Source of the DNA: Tunturibacter psychrotolerans
GTDB lineage: Bacteria > Acidobacteriota > Terriglobia > Terriglobales > Acidobacteriaceae
NCBI RefSeq assembly: GCF_040359615.1
Contig: NZ_CP132942.1
Coordinates: 4,712,001-4,776,000, forward strand
Direction: 5' to 3'
DNA: 64,000 nucleotides
The notes beneath the pieces are model-generated. The model was not told the origin of the DNA. It saw only the letters and a program-made list of their open reading frames with translations, and made no database searches. Numbering within the stretch: position 1 is the stretch's first letter; every line of letters begins with the position of its first letter. A program made the translations under genes and the position numbers. Below, piece by piece: positions 8,913 through 18,107 of the stretch.

Positions 8913-9134
8913 TTAGGATGCTACTCCCAGCCGCCGAAGCCGCTCGATCTCATCCTTCAGTCTGAGCTTCAACTTCTTCAAACGTACCTCTTCCAGTTGT
9001 TCGGAATCCGTCAGAAACAACTTGGATCGCAACGTATCCAGCCTGCGATCATACAGGCTATGTTCTTGCATCAATTGTTGAATGGAAGGAAACGACGCAG
9101 GGTGGGGCAGCTCGGTGAACTTGCCAGTTTGCAC
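8913..9134 (-). CDS. DUF465 (YdcH-like) small coiled-coil protein
   Basis: A 73-residue charged helical protein. HSLYDRRLDTLRSKLFL followed by a Lys/Arg/Glu-rich helix (KKLKLRLKDEIERLRRL) matches the DUF465/YdcH family, whose function is not established. I set the start at GTG 9134 because GGAGG lies 9 bases upstream and the resulting length fits the family; the frame opens further upstream (to 9188) but without support. It sits between rimI and psd on the same strand. Confidence 0.75.
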   Translation of the reverse strand: MQTGKFTELPHPASFPSIQQLMQEHSLYDRRLDTLRSKLFLTDSEQLEEVRLKKLKLRLKDEIERLRRLGVAS

Positions 9135-9214
9135 GTGAGAATACCTCCAGCACAGACAACAACGCACTGATGGCCGACAAACTATCACAGCGCAATCAAC
9201 ACGGGCAATGTGGA

Positions 9215-9712
9215 TTACGCACCTTCCGCTAACTTCAACTGCATCAGCAACGCGTCGTCGTCGGGATCTCGATAGTATCCAGCACGTTCACCGACGGCAA
9301 CGAAGCCCAACCCTCTGTAAAGCGCAATCGCCCCCGCACTCCCAGACCTAACCTCGAGTTCCATCTCCGTCGCGCCCCGCTCCACACACCAGCGAATGAC
9401 CGCTTCGCAAAGCATCCTGCCAACCCCACTTCGCCTCGTCGACACGCCCACCGCAACGCTTTCAAGCTCCCCCAAATTCACAACCTCTGAAACCAGAACC
9501 TTCCCCACGGCGAACCCCAGCAACCCCGCCTCGTCCTCCGCAACGAAGAGGCGCCTCCTCACCGCACCATCAGCAAGTCCGCCCGAATCCACAATTGCTG
9601 CATACTCCGCCGCAGCCCAATGCGGAGCCTCCGCAGTCTCCTCTTCGAGCCGCATCACCCCCACAAGATCCGCAGCGACACCCTCCCGGACTCGATAATC
9701 AACAACACTCAT
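9215..9712 (-). CDS. rimI: Ribosomal protein S18 alanine N-acetyltransferase
   Basis: A 165-residue GNAT enzyme. The acetyl-CoA pyrophosphate loop region is VGVSTRRSGVGRMLCEA, followed by MELEVRSGSAGAIALYRGLG and then F, and YYRDPDDDALLMQL, all characteristic of RimI. It acetylates the N-terminal alanine of ribosomal protein S18. Its ATG overlaps the stop of tsaB by four bases (ATGA), the common tsaB-rimI arrangement. Confidence 0.9.
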   Translation of the reverse strand: MSVVDYRVREGVAADLVGVMRLEEETAEAPHWAAAEYAAIVDSGGLADGAVRRRLFVAEDEAGLLGFAVGKVLVSEVVNLGELESVAVGVSTRRSGVGRMLCEAVIRWCVERGATEMELEVRSGSAGAIALYRGLGFVAVGERAGYYRDPDDDALLMQLKLAEGA

Positions 9713-10380
9713 CGAGCCGATCTCGGCACGGCAGGCTTTGCAAAAATCTCAGCATCCGTCCGCCGCAGATAATTCGCATCCAGCGTAGCCGCATCGTCGA
9801 ACTCCCCCGATACAACCCGCTCCACCGCAAACGGCAAAGCATCCCCAGCCAATGGCTCCTCCACTAGCCTCAACCGCAACTCCACCAAACTCTCTTCTAC
9901 CTTCGCCTCACACACCACCACCAACCCACCCGATGCCGCAACCATCACATCCTGCGCGCACATCAAGGCCTCCCGCACGCAGCTTCGCCCGACATATTCG
10001 CCGTAATAAAACTCACCGCGCCCCGCATCGAGCACCGTGTGCACCTTCTCACCGCCGTCATCGACGGAGCCGGCAAGCAACGCCAGACGCGACACCGCGA
10101 TCAGCGGCACACCACCCGCCTCACTCAACCCCTTGGCTGCGCTCACGCCTACTCTTACACCAGTAAAAGATCCAGGTCCATGCACCACCACCACGGCCGT
10201 CAGTTCACTCAGCTTCCATCCACTTGCCCGCATCAGACGACGCACTGCCGGCACCAGCCGCTCCGACGAAGTTCTCCCCGGCAACATCTCAGTCGCAACA
10301 ATCGTCTGTGCCGCGCCTGCGTCTCCCAGCGCGACGCTCCCCTCCGCACCAGCCGTATGAATCATTAAAAACCGCATCAT
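9709..10380 (-). CDS. tsaB: tRNA threonylcarbamoyladenosine biosynthesis protein TsaB
   Basis: A 223-residue member of the ASKHA superfamily. The N-terminus reads MIHTAGAEGSVAL and the diagnostic motif VVVHGPGSFTGVRVGVSAAK is present. TsaB is the scaffold partner of TsaD in making t6A at position 37 of ANN-decoding tRNAs. It overlaps rimI downstream and the meaB-mce gene upstream by four bases each, so all three are probably cotranscribed and translationally coupled. Confidence 0.92.
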   Translation of the reverse strand: MMRFLMIHTAGAEGSVALGDAGAAQTIVATEMLPGRTSSERLVPAVRRLMRASGWKLSELTAVVVVHGPGSFTGVRVGVSAAKGLSEAGGVPLIAVSRLALLAGSVDDGGEKVHTVLDAGRGEFYYGEYVGRSCVREALMCAQDVMVAASGGLVVVCEAKVEESLVELRLRLVEEPLAGDALPFAVERVVSGEFDDAATLDANYLRRTDAEIFAKPAVPRSAR

Positions 10381-11621
10381 TCCGCACCCTGATGCGGCTC
10401 AGCATCTCCCACAATCTCCAACAGCACGCCTCCTGTACTCGCCGGATGCACAAAGAAATACCGGTGTCCGCCTGCCCCCACCCTCACCGCATCGCTTGCC
10501 AACCTCACTCCCTGTTTGGTCAGCCGTTCAAACATCGCGTCAATCCCATCCACATGCACAGCAACGTGATGCAGCCCCTCACCGCGCTTCGCTAGAAATC
10601 TTCCAATCGTAGAGTCTTCCTCCGTCGCCTCCAGCAGCTCAATCCGGCTTTCGCCAAGCGGCAGCATCGCCGTCTTTACCTGTTCATGCTCCACAGTCTC
10701 CTCGTGACTCACCGCTAACCCCAACGCTTCATAAAATCCACGCGCCCCCGCAATACTCTTCACCGCAACACCCAGATGATCCAGCCGCAGTCCACGCTGC
10801 CGCACAGCACTCAGCCCCGCAGCGCCGTCAATCCTCACCTTTCGCGCTACTTTCTCCAGCGCGCGTTGCTTCACCTTCTCCATCAACTCCTGCACACCTT
10901 CCCCTGTCGTCGCAACGGTCCGCACAACCGGTGGCACCCAACCATCTGGGCCCAACGCTAAACCCTGCATAGCAACAATCTCCTGTTCCACCAGTTCGGC
11001 GCCCCCACGATCGCTCTTATTGACGACGAACACATCCGCCACCTCCATCACCCCGGCCTTCAGACTTTGCACCTCATCGCCCATCCCGGGAACCAACACC
11101 AGCACAGTCACATCCGCAAGCCCGATCACATCTACTTCATCCTGGCCCACCCCCACCGTCTCAATCAGAATCGTCTCCCGCCCCGCCGCCTCCATCACCA
11201 CGCAGACATCCGCAGTAGCGCGAGTCACACCACCCATCGCACCCCGAGAAGCCATGCTGCGGATAAACACCCCATCATCCCCGGCAAAACCCTGCATCCG
11301 AATCCTGTCCCCCAGCAGTGCGCCCCCCGTAAACGGGCTTGAGGGATCGACCGCCACCACCCCAACACTCTGCCCCTGCTGCCTCAGCCATCTCACCATC
11401 TGGTCTACCAGCGTGCTCTTACCTGCCCCCGGCGGTCCCGTCACTCCCACTCGTAGCGAGTTCCCCGCAAACCCACGGCAAGCCTCAATCAACGCTGCCG
11501 CCGCCGCGCCGCCACCCTCCACGATCGACAACGCCCGAGCGAGAGCGCGCACATCCCCCGACCGCAGCCGCGACACCATACTCACGACACTTGTCCCGTC
11601 CGTATTAAAAACCTCATCCAC
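10377..11621 (-). CDS. Fusion of MeaB GTPase (methylmalonyl-CoA mutase chaperone) and methylmalonyl-CoA epimerase
   Basis: A 414-residue two-domain protein. Residues about 1-265 are a MeaB/ArgK G3E GTPase: VGVTGPPGAGKSTLVDQMV (Walker A), VAVDPSSPFTGGALLGDRIR, ETVGVGQDEVDV and VVNKSD. Residues about 278-409 are a vicinal-oxygen-chelate epimerase: LDHLGVAV, IELLEA, GLHHVAVHV and LLEIVG supply the expected His/Glu metal ligands. MeaB protects and reloads methylmalonyl-CoA mutase; the epimerase interconverts (R)- and (S)-methylmalonyl-CoA. The usual C-terminal dimerisation part of MeaB seems shortened. GTG start at 11621 is assumed; there is no strong ribosome-binding site. No mutase gene is in the window. 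Confidence 0.9.
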   Translation of the reverse strand: MDEVFNTDGTSVVSMVSRLRSGDVRALARALSIVEGGGAAAAALIEACRGFAGNSLRVGVTGPPGAGKSTLVDQMVRWLRQQGQSVGVVAVDPSSPFTGGALLGDRIRMQGFAGDDGVFIRSMASRGAMGGVTRATADVCVVMEAAGRETILIETVGVGQDEVDVIGLADVTVLVLVPGMGDEVQSLKAGVMEVADVFVVNKSDRGGAELVEQEIVAMQGLALGPDGWVPPVVRTVATTGEGVQELMEKVKQRALEKVARKVRIDGAAGLSAVRQRGLRLDHLGVAVKSIAGARGFYEALGLAVSHEETVEHEQVKTAMLPLGESRIELLEATEEDSTIGRFLAKRGEGLHHVAVHVDGIDAMFERLTKQGVRLASDAVRVGAGGHRYFFVHPASTGGVLLEIVGDAEPHQGAE

Positions 11622-11884
11622 GTCAGCGATGATACCGTGCTCTTGGCTCGCCTATCACGGGCTGCGCCAAGCGCAGATCTTCTGAATTCACCCATTATCA
11701 TGGCTTCGGCAGTTAGCAAGATATTTGTAACCGGGAATGATCGGGAAATTGGCTAGGATGTCGCTTGACACCGAGTGCCCAATACGGACTATCCTCTTCC
11801 TCAACACCCCTTGCACCGAATCTGCCGCAGCAGGACCAGTCCGGGGCACACGTCAGACCAACATTTACGCTGGAGTTGCAACTA

Positions 11885-13213
11885 ATGTCGATCAATACTG
11901 CCAGCCTGCCTGACTCGGGCTTCTCCGCCACCACCCCGGAAAAATCAAACATCCGCTGGGTCGTCTGCGGTCTTCTGTTCCTCGCCACCACCATCAACTA
12001 CATGGACCGCTCGGTCTTCTCCCTCATCGAGCCGCTCCTCCACCTCGATTTCATGGGCTGGATTCCGGGCGTGGACGCCGCCCACCAGACCGCCTACAAC
12101 CTCAACTTCGGCCGCGTACTCATCTGCTTCCAGATCGCCTACGGCATCGGCTTCCTCTTCGCTGGCCGCATCATCGACAAGCTTGGCACCAAAACCGGCT
12201 ACGCCCTCGCCATCCTGGTCTGGGGTTGCGCCTCGATCAGCCACTCTGTCGTCACCAGCGTCGCAGGGTTTTGCATTGCCCGCATCTTTCTCGGCCTCGG
12301 CGAGTCCGGCAACTTCCCCGCCGCCATCAAAGCCACCACCGAGTGGTTCCCCTCCGAAGAGCGCGCTCTCGCCACCGGGCTCTTCAACTCCGGCACCAAC
12401 GCTTCCGCGTTTATCGCGCCCGTCCTCATCGCAGCCGTCGCCGCCCGTTGGGGCTGGCACGCCGCCTTCATCTGCACAGGTTCTATGGGACTCGTTTGGG
12501 CGATCCTATGGGTCATCTTCCCGTACAACAAACTCCGCCGTGGCGCTACCCAGACCCAGGCCAACCTTGCTCCCGTCACCCAGGGCGGTTCGATCTATCC
12601 CATCCTTCTCCGCCACCGTGGCTTCTGGGCCTTCTGCATTGCTAAAGGCATCACCGATCCTATCTGGTGGTTCTATCTCTTTTATCTCCCTAAGTTTCTC
12701 AACGACAACTACGGCCTCAATCTAAGTCATGTCAAATATCCGCTGATTGTCATCTACGCTGCAGCGAGCGTTGGTTCCATCGCCGGCGGCTGGCTCTCCG
12801 GCTTCCGCATGAAACACGGCCACAGCGTCAACTCCGGGCGCAAATTCGCTCTTCTTATCTGCGCAATCTGCGTCCTTCCCATCATGCTGGTTCCGCATAT
12901 GCACACTCTCTTCCCCGATAATGCATGGCCGGCCATCGGCCTCTTTTGCCTCGCCACCGCCGCTCACCAGGGCTGGTCCGCCAACCTCTTCTCCACGCCA
13001 ACCGACATGTTCCCATCCACCAGCGTCAGCACCGTTGTAGGTATCGGCGGCGCGGCGGGCGCCCTCGGAGGCGCGTGCTTCACCTGGCTCGTCTCTCATT
13101 TCTTCTCCCTCCACCCTTTGCTCATCTTCACGATGGCGGGCCTCGCCTACGTGACCGCTCTCCTCATCTTCCAAGTACTCATACCCCGTCTCGGCGCCCG
13201 GCAGACCATCTAA
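11885..13213 (+). CDS. MFS transporter of the anion:cation symporter family, hexuronate type
   Basis: A 442-residue inner-membrane carrier with about 12 hydrophobic segments. Motifs LLFLATTINYMDRSVFSL and LGLGESGNFPAAIKATTEWF match ExuT/GarP-type carriers for hexuronates or sugar acids, usually H+ symporters. I start it at ATG 11885 with GGAG nine bases upstream; the frame is open from 11765 but the extra 40 residues are not transporter-like. A FadR-type regulator follows 139 bases downstream on the same strand, as is common for uronate uptake systems, though no uronate catabolic enzyme is in the window. Confidence 0.82.
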   Translation: MSINTASLPDSGFSATTPEKSNIRWVVCGLLFLATTINYMDRSVFSLIEPLLHLDFMGWIPGVDAAHQTAYNLNFGRVLICFQIAYGIGFLFAGRIIDKLGTKTGYALAILVWGCASISHSVVTSVAGFCIARIFLGLGESGNFPAAIKATTEWFPSEERALATGLFNSGTNASAFIAPVLIAAVAARWGWHAAFICTGSMGLVWAILWVIFPYNKLRRGATQTQANLAPVTQGGSIYPILLRHRGFWAFCIAKGITDPIWWFYLFYLPKFLNDNYGLNLSHVKYPLIVIYAAASVGSIAGGWLSGFRMKHGHSVNSGRKFALLICAICVLPIMLVPHMHTLFPDNAWPAIGLFCLATAAHQGWSANLFSTPTDMFPSTSVSTVVGIGGAAGALGGACFTWLVSHFFSLHPLLIFTMAGLAYVTALLIFQVLIPRLGARQTI

Positions 13214-13352
13214 CTCTCGCCTTACCCACGACCTGACGAATGTTGCTCAAATTGGACCATTCGCGCGTCCGGCTCCGTCGCCTCTCCCAAAACACGCGCC
13301 TTTATCGCCGTGTTACCCTTCATCAAATCCCGCTCAAGGAGCAGCACGCAGC

Positions 13353-14132
13353 GTGAAAAAAGAGGCAAAAGAGCAGTTCGACGAGGTCTCTGGACATAGC
13401 CAGCTCACCATGCACGTCGTCGAGCACATTCGCTCTCTCATCAGCTCAGGCGAGGTTCGGCCCGGCGACCGCCTCCCTCCCGAACGCGATCTCGCTCGTC
13501 AGCTTAAGATCAGCCGCTCCAGCCTCCGCTCCGGCATTGGATTTCTTGCCGCCATGGGGGTCCTGAAGAGCCGCCACGGCGCCGGTACCTTCGTCGCCTC
13601 TGGGCCGCCATCGTTCGACTCCAGCTCCTTCTCCGTCCTCGGAGCTCTGCACGGGTTTCATCCATGGCAGATGTTTGAAGCCCGCATCGTCATTGAGTCC
13701 AACGTTGCCGCACTCGCCGCCGAGCGCGCCACCGACGAGCACATCGCCGAGTTGGCCGAAGAAGTGGCTGAGATGTACGCCTCCCTCGAAGACCCGCAGC
13801 AGTACCTGATCCACGACGTTCGATTCCATCGCACTATCGCCAAAGCCTCCGGCAACCCCATCCTGGGCGCGCTGATGGAGACCCTCACCGCCAGTCTCTA
13901 TCAGCTTCGCAGCAAGACCATACAAAACGCCGTCGATCTCAAAGAATCCTCCGAAATGCATCGCGAGATCTACCGCGCCATCCGCTCTCACAACCCCCAG
14001 CAGGCCCGTCGCGCCATGGAGCAGCACCTGAACCTCGCCCGGCTCGCCCAGGCCTCCGAAACCGAACATGTTGAGCCTCCCGTTGAGGAAGTTCCGGCTC
14101 CTCTGGCCGACGTAATCCTTCCGGATCGATAG
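13353..14132 (+). CDS. GntR-family regulator, FadR subfamily
   Basis: A 259-residue DNA-binding protein. Residues about 15-85 form the winged helix: HIRSLISSGEVRPGDRLPPE, RDLARQLKISRSSLRSGI, and SRHGAGTFV. Residues about 105-235 are the FCD effector domain, with the expected Asp/His metal ligands (HDVRFHRTIAKASGNPILGA and a later RSHNPQQARRAMEQHL). Such proteins sense organic or sugar acids. Adjacent placement suggests it controls the upstream hexuronate-type transporter. GTG start at 13353 with AAGGAG about 11 bases upstream. Confidence 0.85.
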   Translation: MKKEAKEQFDEVSGHSQLTMHVVEHIRSLISSGEVRPGDRLPPERDLARQLKISRSSLRSGIGFLAAMGVLKSRHGAGTFVASGPPSFDSSSFSVLGALHGFHPWQMFEARIVIESNVAALAAERATDEHIAELAEEVAEMYASLEDPQQYLIHDVRFHRTIAKASGNPILGALMETLTASLYQLRSKTIQNAVDLKESSEMHREIYRAIRSHNPQQARRAMEQHLNLARLAQASETEHVEPPVEEVPAPLADVILPDR

Positions 14133-14149
14133 ACTTTTCAGGACTTTTT

Positions 14150-14330
14150 TAGTTTCGTGGTGGAACAGCGTTTTTGCAGGGAGTTTTTGGCAAAAAGTGT
14201 GTTTGGACGTGGTTTTTTGCCGGTGTGGGTGTGGTGATTTGCGTGGTAAACGTGGTGTTTTAGCACCTACTTTTTTGGCTCTGAAAAATACGCCAACTTT
14301 TTGAGATTTATTTTTCGGTGCGTGGCTCGC
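14150..14330. repeat. T/G-rich intergenic region with repeated CGTGGT motif
   Basis: Between the FadR-type gene and metG the plus strand is strikingly T and G rich and poor in C and A. CGTGGT occurs four times within about 100 bases (14156, 14208, 14242, 14251), with related GTGTGGTG copies in between. I see no coding potential. It may be a degenerate dispersed repeat or a structured metG leader. Confidence 0.45.
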
Positions 14331-14386
14331 GACGACGCGCTTGCCCGAAAACTCCCGGGTCACCCTGCTAAACTGGGCTCTGGCCC

Positions 14387-16756
14387 ATGCCCAAGAAAAA
14401 GTTCTATCTCACTACCCCTATCTACTACGTCAACGCACGCCCACACATAGGCCATGCGTACTCGACCATTGCGGCCGACGTGATCGCGCGCCGCCACCGC
14501 CTGCTCGGTGACGACACCTTTTTCCTGACCGGCACCGACGAGCACGGCCAGAAGGTCGAGCGCTCCGCCGCTGCTGCGGGCATTCCGCCCCTTCAATTCG
14601 CCGACCAGGTCTCGGCCACCTTCCGCGCCCTCTGGGACCGCATGGGCATCACCTACGACGACTACATCCGCACCACCGAACCTCGTCATACCGAAGCCGT
14701 CCAGAGGCTCTTTCAGCTTCTTCTCGACCGCGACAAGATCTACCTCAGCAGCTACACCGGCCAGTACTCGATCGGCGAGGAGATGTTCGTCGACGGGCCT
14801 CCCGGCACCATCGGGCCCGATGGCAAGCCGACCGAAACCGTCACAGAGGAGAACTACTTCTTCCGCCTGTCCCAATACCAGCTCCCCCTCATCGATCTGA
14901 TCGAGAGTGAAGACCCCGAGAATCGTCTTCTCATCCAGCCCGAGTCGAGCCGCAACGAAGTCCTGAGCTTTCTTCGCGGCAATGTCGCCGAAGCAAGTGA
15001 ACGCGGCGATGTCCTCGAACTGTCGGCCCTCGGTAAGCCTTATCTTCCGGGGGCCCTCAAAGACCTTTCTATCTCGCGCACCAGCTTTAAGTGGGGCATC
15101 ACTGTACCCGGCAACGAGAAGCACGTCATCTATGTCTGGCTCGACGCTCTGGCCAACTACATGACCGCCATCGGCTACGGAAGTGACGACCCCGCCGAGC
15201 AGGAAAAGTTCAAGCGCTACTGGCCGGCAGATCTGCATCTTGTGGGCAAGGAGATCACACGCTTCCATTGCGTCTACTGGCCTGCGTTCCTGCTCGCCGC
15301 AGGCATCCCCACGCCAAAGTCCGTCGTCGCCAACGGCTGGTTGCTCTTCGATGACAGCAAGATGTCGAAGTCCAAGGGCAACGTCGTCCGCACCGAGACG
15401 ATTCTCGATGCCTTCGGCACGGAGGTCTATAAAAAGCAGTTCCCCGACAGCACGAAGAAAGAACAAGATCTCTTCGCCGCCGATGTACTCCGCTACTTTC
15501 TTCTCCGCGAGATCCCGTTCGGACAAGACGGCAGCTTCAGCTTTGATGCGATGATCACCCGCTACAACGCCGATCTGGCAAACGGCTACGGCAATCTAGT
15601 CAGCCGCACTCTGAGTATGATCCGGCAGTATTTCAGTGCAGGTGAGACAGAGGGACGGCCTGGCGGTGATTCCTTAATTCCCCTTCTCGAGAACAACAAC
15701 TCATCGTTTGAACTCAACGAAATTTCGGATCAATTCTCTTTCCCTGAAGCAGTTCTGGAAATAGTAACTAAGTGCTTCAGTACGTACGATTTTGGTAAGT
15801 CTTTGGAATCCAGTTGGAGTCTGATCGCGGTAATGGATCTTTTCATTAGCGATCAGGCGCCTTGGAAGCTGGCGAAAGCTGGAACCAGTGAGTCAGCGAC
15901 TAGATTGCGACAAGTTCTATATGCCGCCGCGGAATCGATCCGCATCGTCACTGCCCTGCTGTACCCTATCCTTCCGTTCTCTACCGCAAAGGTATGGGCG
16001 CAACTTGGTCTCGGCGATATTGAACAAGCCGCAAAGAACGGCGAACTAAACAATCTCGAATGGGGCGGACTGAAACCTGGAACGAAATTCGGTGCGCTCG
16101 CTCCCATCTTTCCACGAGCAGACAAAGGACTCGCGCAGATCATGATTGATATGGAAAATCCCAACTCTACGTCTGAAAAGCCTGAGCAGCCGAAGCCCTC
16201 AAAGTTAGTGGATGAGACGACGACGCATACCTCTCCCGCACCGTCCGATCCGACCGATCCCGCCGCTGCGCCTCGAACTTCGTCGCTGCCCGAAGGAGCG
16301 CCCGGAATGACGGTCGCAGGGAGCTATGCGATCTCTACCGAGCGTCCCGGCACTCCGTCCCATACCGAAGCACGCGCCTCAGGTGTCTTTGCCAACTCGG
16401 CGGCTCGTTCGGATATTCCCGACACCCCGCAGATCGTCATCGACGACTTCGTCAAGGTCGATCTTCGCGTCGCGCAGATCGTCGTCGCTGAGCGCATCCC
16501 GAAGGCCGATAAGTTGCTTCGCCTTGAAGTCGATCTCGGCTACGAAAAGCGCCAGATCCTCTCCGGCATCGCAGAGTGGTACACGCCCGAAGAGCTTGTC
16601 GGCAAAAAAATCGTCGTGATTGCGAACCTCGCGCCCCGCAAGATGCGCGGCCTCGAGTCTCATGGCATGCTGCTGGCCGCCTCACACGGCGACGACGGCA
16701 AACCCGTTCTCGCGACCTTCGCCGAAGACATCCCCGTGGGCTCACGATTGAAATAA
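14387..16756 (+). CDS. metG: Methionyl-tRNA synthetase with C-terminal tRNA-binding domain
   Basis: A 789-residue class I synthetase. ARPHIGHAYS near residue 20 is the HIGH motif and SKMSKSKGN near residue 325 the KMSKS loop. The region that carries zinc cysteines in E. coli-type enzymes (GQYSIGEEMFVDGPPG) has none, as in B. subtilis-type MetRS. The anticodon-binding domain spans about 360-580. Residues about 683-789 are an EMAPII-like tRNA-binding domain (VDLRVAQIVVAERIPKADKL). Between them lies a long, low-complexity Pro/Thr/Ser linker (about 590-680). The DNA from about 15650 to 16200 is visibly A+T-richer than the rest of the gene. Confidence 0.95.
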   Translation: MPKKKFYLTTPIYYVNARPHIGHAYSTIAADVIARRHRLLGDDTFFLTGTDEHGQKVERSAAAAGIPPLQFADQVSATFRALWDRMGITYDDYIRTTEPRHTEAVQRLFQLLLDRDKIYLSSYTGQYSIGEEMFVDGPPGTIGPDGKPTETVTEENYFFRLSQYQLPLIDLIESEDPENRLLIQPESSRNEVLSFLRGNVAEASERGDVLELSALGKPYLPGALKDLSISRTSFKWGITVPGNEKHVIYVWLDALANYMTAIGYGSDDPAEQEKFKRYWPADLHLVGKEITRFHCVYWPAFLLAAGIPTPKSVVANGWLLFDDSKMSKSKGNVVRTETILDAFGTEVYKKQFPDSTKKEQDLFAADVLRYFLLREIPFGQDGSFSFDAMITRYNADLANGYGNLVSRTLSMIRQYFSAGETEGRPGGDSLIPLLENNNSSFELNEISDQFSFPEAVLEIVTKCFSTYDFGKSLESSWSLIAVMDLFISDQAPWKLAKAGTSESATRLRQVLYAAAESIRIVTALLYPILPFSTAKVWAQLGLGDIEQAAKNGELNNLEWGGLKPGTKFGALAPIFPRADKGLAQIMIDMENPNSTSEKPEQPKPSKLVDETTTHTSPAPSDPTDPAAAPRTSSLPEGAPGMTVAGSYAISTERPGTPSHTEARASGVFANSAARSDIPDTPQIVIDDFVKVDLRVAQIVVAERIPKADKLLRLEVDLGYEKRQILSGIAEWYTPEELVGKKIVVIANLAPRKMRGLESHGMLLAASHGDDGKPVLATFAEDIPVGSRLK

Positions 16757-16958
16757 GTTTCGATGTTGATCGACGGGGCCGCGAGCAGTTCGTTTGGGTT
16801 GAAACGAGAGCTTTCCTGGGGGTGAGGAAGGCTGTGAGGATGAGTTGGGCAGTCTGCGTGCTCGAAGTGGAGCAGAGAAAATCTGCTTGACAACTTCTCT
16901 GGGCCGACGCATGCTTGTCCGTAAATTTATCCAGATCAACGGAAAGAAGCTCTTACCG

Positions 16959-17522
16959 ATGAGAAAGTTTGTCTTCCCCGTTACCCTACTCGCCTCTGCC
17001 TTGGTTCTTTCTCTCACCGCCCACGCCGACACAATCGATAACTTCGTCCTTACCGGCAACGGCCTCGATGTCACGTTTTCCCTGCCTGCCTCGCCTCCGG
17101 GCAATGAGAGTACCTGCCCCATCGGCATCATCACCTCCTGCCTGCCCGGTTCAGAGACAGCCTTTACCGTCTCTACGCTGGTCACCACGAACGGGGTTAG
17201 CGAGATGGAATCCATTGATTTTCCAACGCTCCGCTTCCTTGGGGGGCTGAGCCTCGGCCTGGTTCCGGGAAGACTCTACGGCCCTGTGCTCTTCGCGCCT
17301 GACGCGGCCAATCCCACCTTCCTGATCGGCACCTTTGACCTGGGTGCGATCAACCCTAAGGGCGATCCACCTGTTCTTGACTACAGCCTCAGCATCACGC
17401 CGGAGACGACCGCGCAGACGCCTGAGCCGTCCACGCTCGGTCTGTTCGGCACCGGGCTGCTGGGTCTGATCGGCGTTGCGCGGAAGAGGCTTGGGTCGAG
17501 GTCCGGTTCGGCAGCGAACTAA
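16959..17522 (+). CDS. PEP-CTERM sorting domain protein
   Basis: A 187-residue exported protein. It has an N-terminal signal peptide (MRKFVFPVTLLASALVLSLT), a beta-rich middle without a family match, and a C-terminal sorting signal: TPEPSTLGLFGTGLLGLIGV followed by a basic ARKR tail. In the established PEP-CTERM/exosortase model the tail is cut after sorting and the protein goes to the surface or exopolysaccharide. No exosortase gene is in the window. The ATG at 16959 is chosen because it starts the signal peptide; the open frame upstream to 16845 is not signal-like. Confidence 0.82.
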   Translation: MRKFVFPVTLLASALVLSLTAHADTIDNFVLTGNGLDVTFSLPASPPGNESTCPIGIITSCLPGSETAFTVSTLVTTNGVSEMESIDFPTLRFLGGLSLGLVPGRLYGPVLFAPDAANPTFLIGTFDLGAINPKGDPPVLDYSLSITPETTAQTPEPSTLGLFGTGLLGLIGVARKRLGSRSGSAAN

Positions 17523-17543
17523 CTTCGCCAGGCTGATTCCCTG

Positions 17544-18008
17544 TTAGGCGATGACCTTCTGGACTCCGACTGCGACGACGAAGTAGTTGGCCATCACGTC
17601 GCCGACGTTCTTCAAGCTGTGCAACACGCCGGACGCGGTGAAGATGATTCCGCCGGGCTCGACGATCCCCGTCTTGCCGTCGCTGGTGACTTCGAGCTTT
17701 CCTTCGCGAATCAGGAGGAACTCCGAGTGCGTGTGCCGGTGCGGTGGATGCGGCATCTGGCCCGGCGGCAAGGCGGTCTCGTGGACTTCGACAAACTCTC
17801 CCGTTGCGAGGCGGCCCTGAACCACAGCTCGGCTGGCGCCGCCGTTCGCTGAGGCGTGTACCGGCAACTTGTCGAAGGAGAATATCTCGGAGTGGGCGAG
17901 CACCGGCTCTCCACCGGGCGCATTGTTTTGTCCTTCTGCCACTGCACCGCCCATCGCTGCAAGAGCCGATAGAGCGACACAAAGTTCACGACGGTTCAAA
18001 TTTTTCAT
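17544..18008 (-). CDS. Exported cupin-domain protein
   Basis: A 154-residue protein with a Tat-like N-terminus ([19 protein letters not shown]) and one cupin barrel. The metal-binding motif is [20 protein letters not shown], with a second half around [19 protein letters not shown]. Cupins of this type bind a metal and may act as small oxygenases, isomerases or ligand binders; nothing narrows the choice here. It is convergent with the PEP-CTERM gene and divergent from tatD. Confidence 0.8.
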   Translation of the reverse strand: MKNLNRRELCVALSALAAMGGAVAEGQNNAPGGEPVLAHSEIFSFDKLPVHASANGGASRAVVQGRLATGEFVEVHETALPPGQMPHPPHRHTHSEFLLIREGKLEVTSDGKTGIVEPGGIIFTASGVLHSLKNVGDVMANYFVVAVGVQKVIA

Positions 18009-18107
18009 GGGGACATACTACGCGGTCCGAACTAAATCAGTCATCTGCTGCTTTGTTGTGCTTGTGCCGGCGTTGCGATTCCCGCCTCATGCGATAACCT
18101 GAAAGAG

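Noticed and set aside
14360..15526. 388-codon minus-strand frame opposite metG
   Set aside because: Antisense of the MetRS catalytic domain; no family features.
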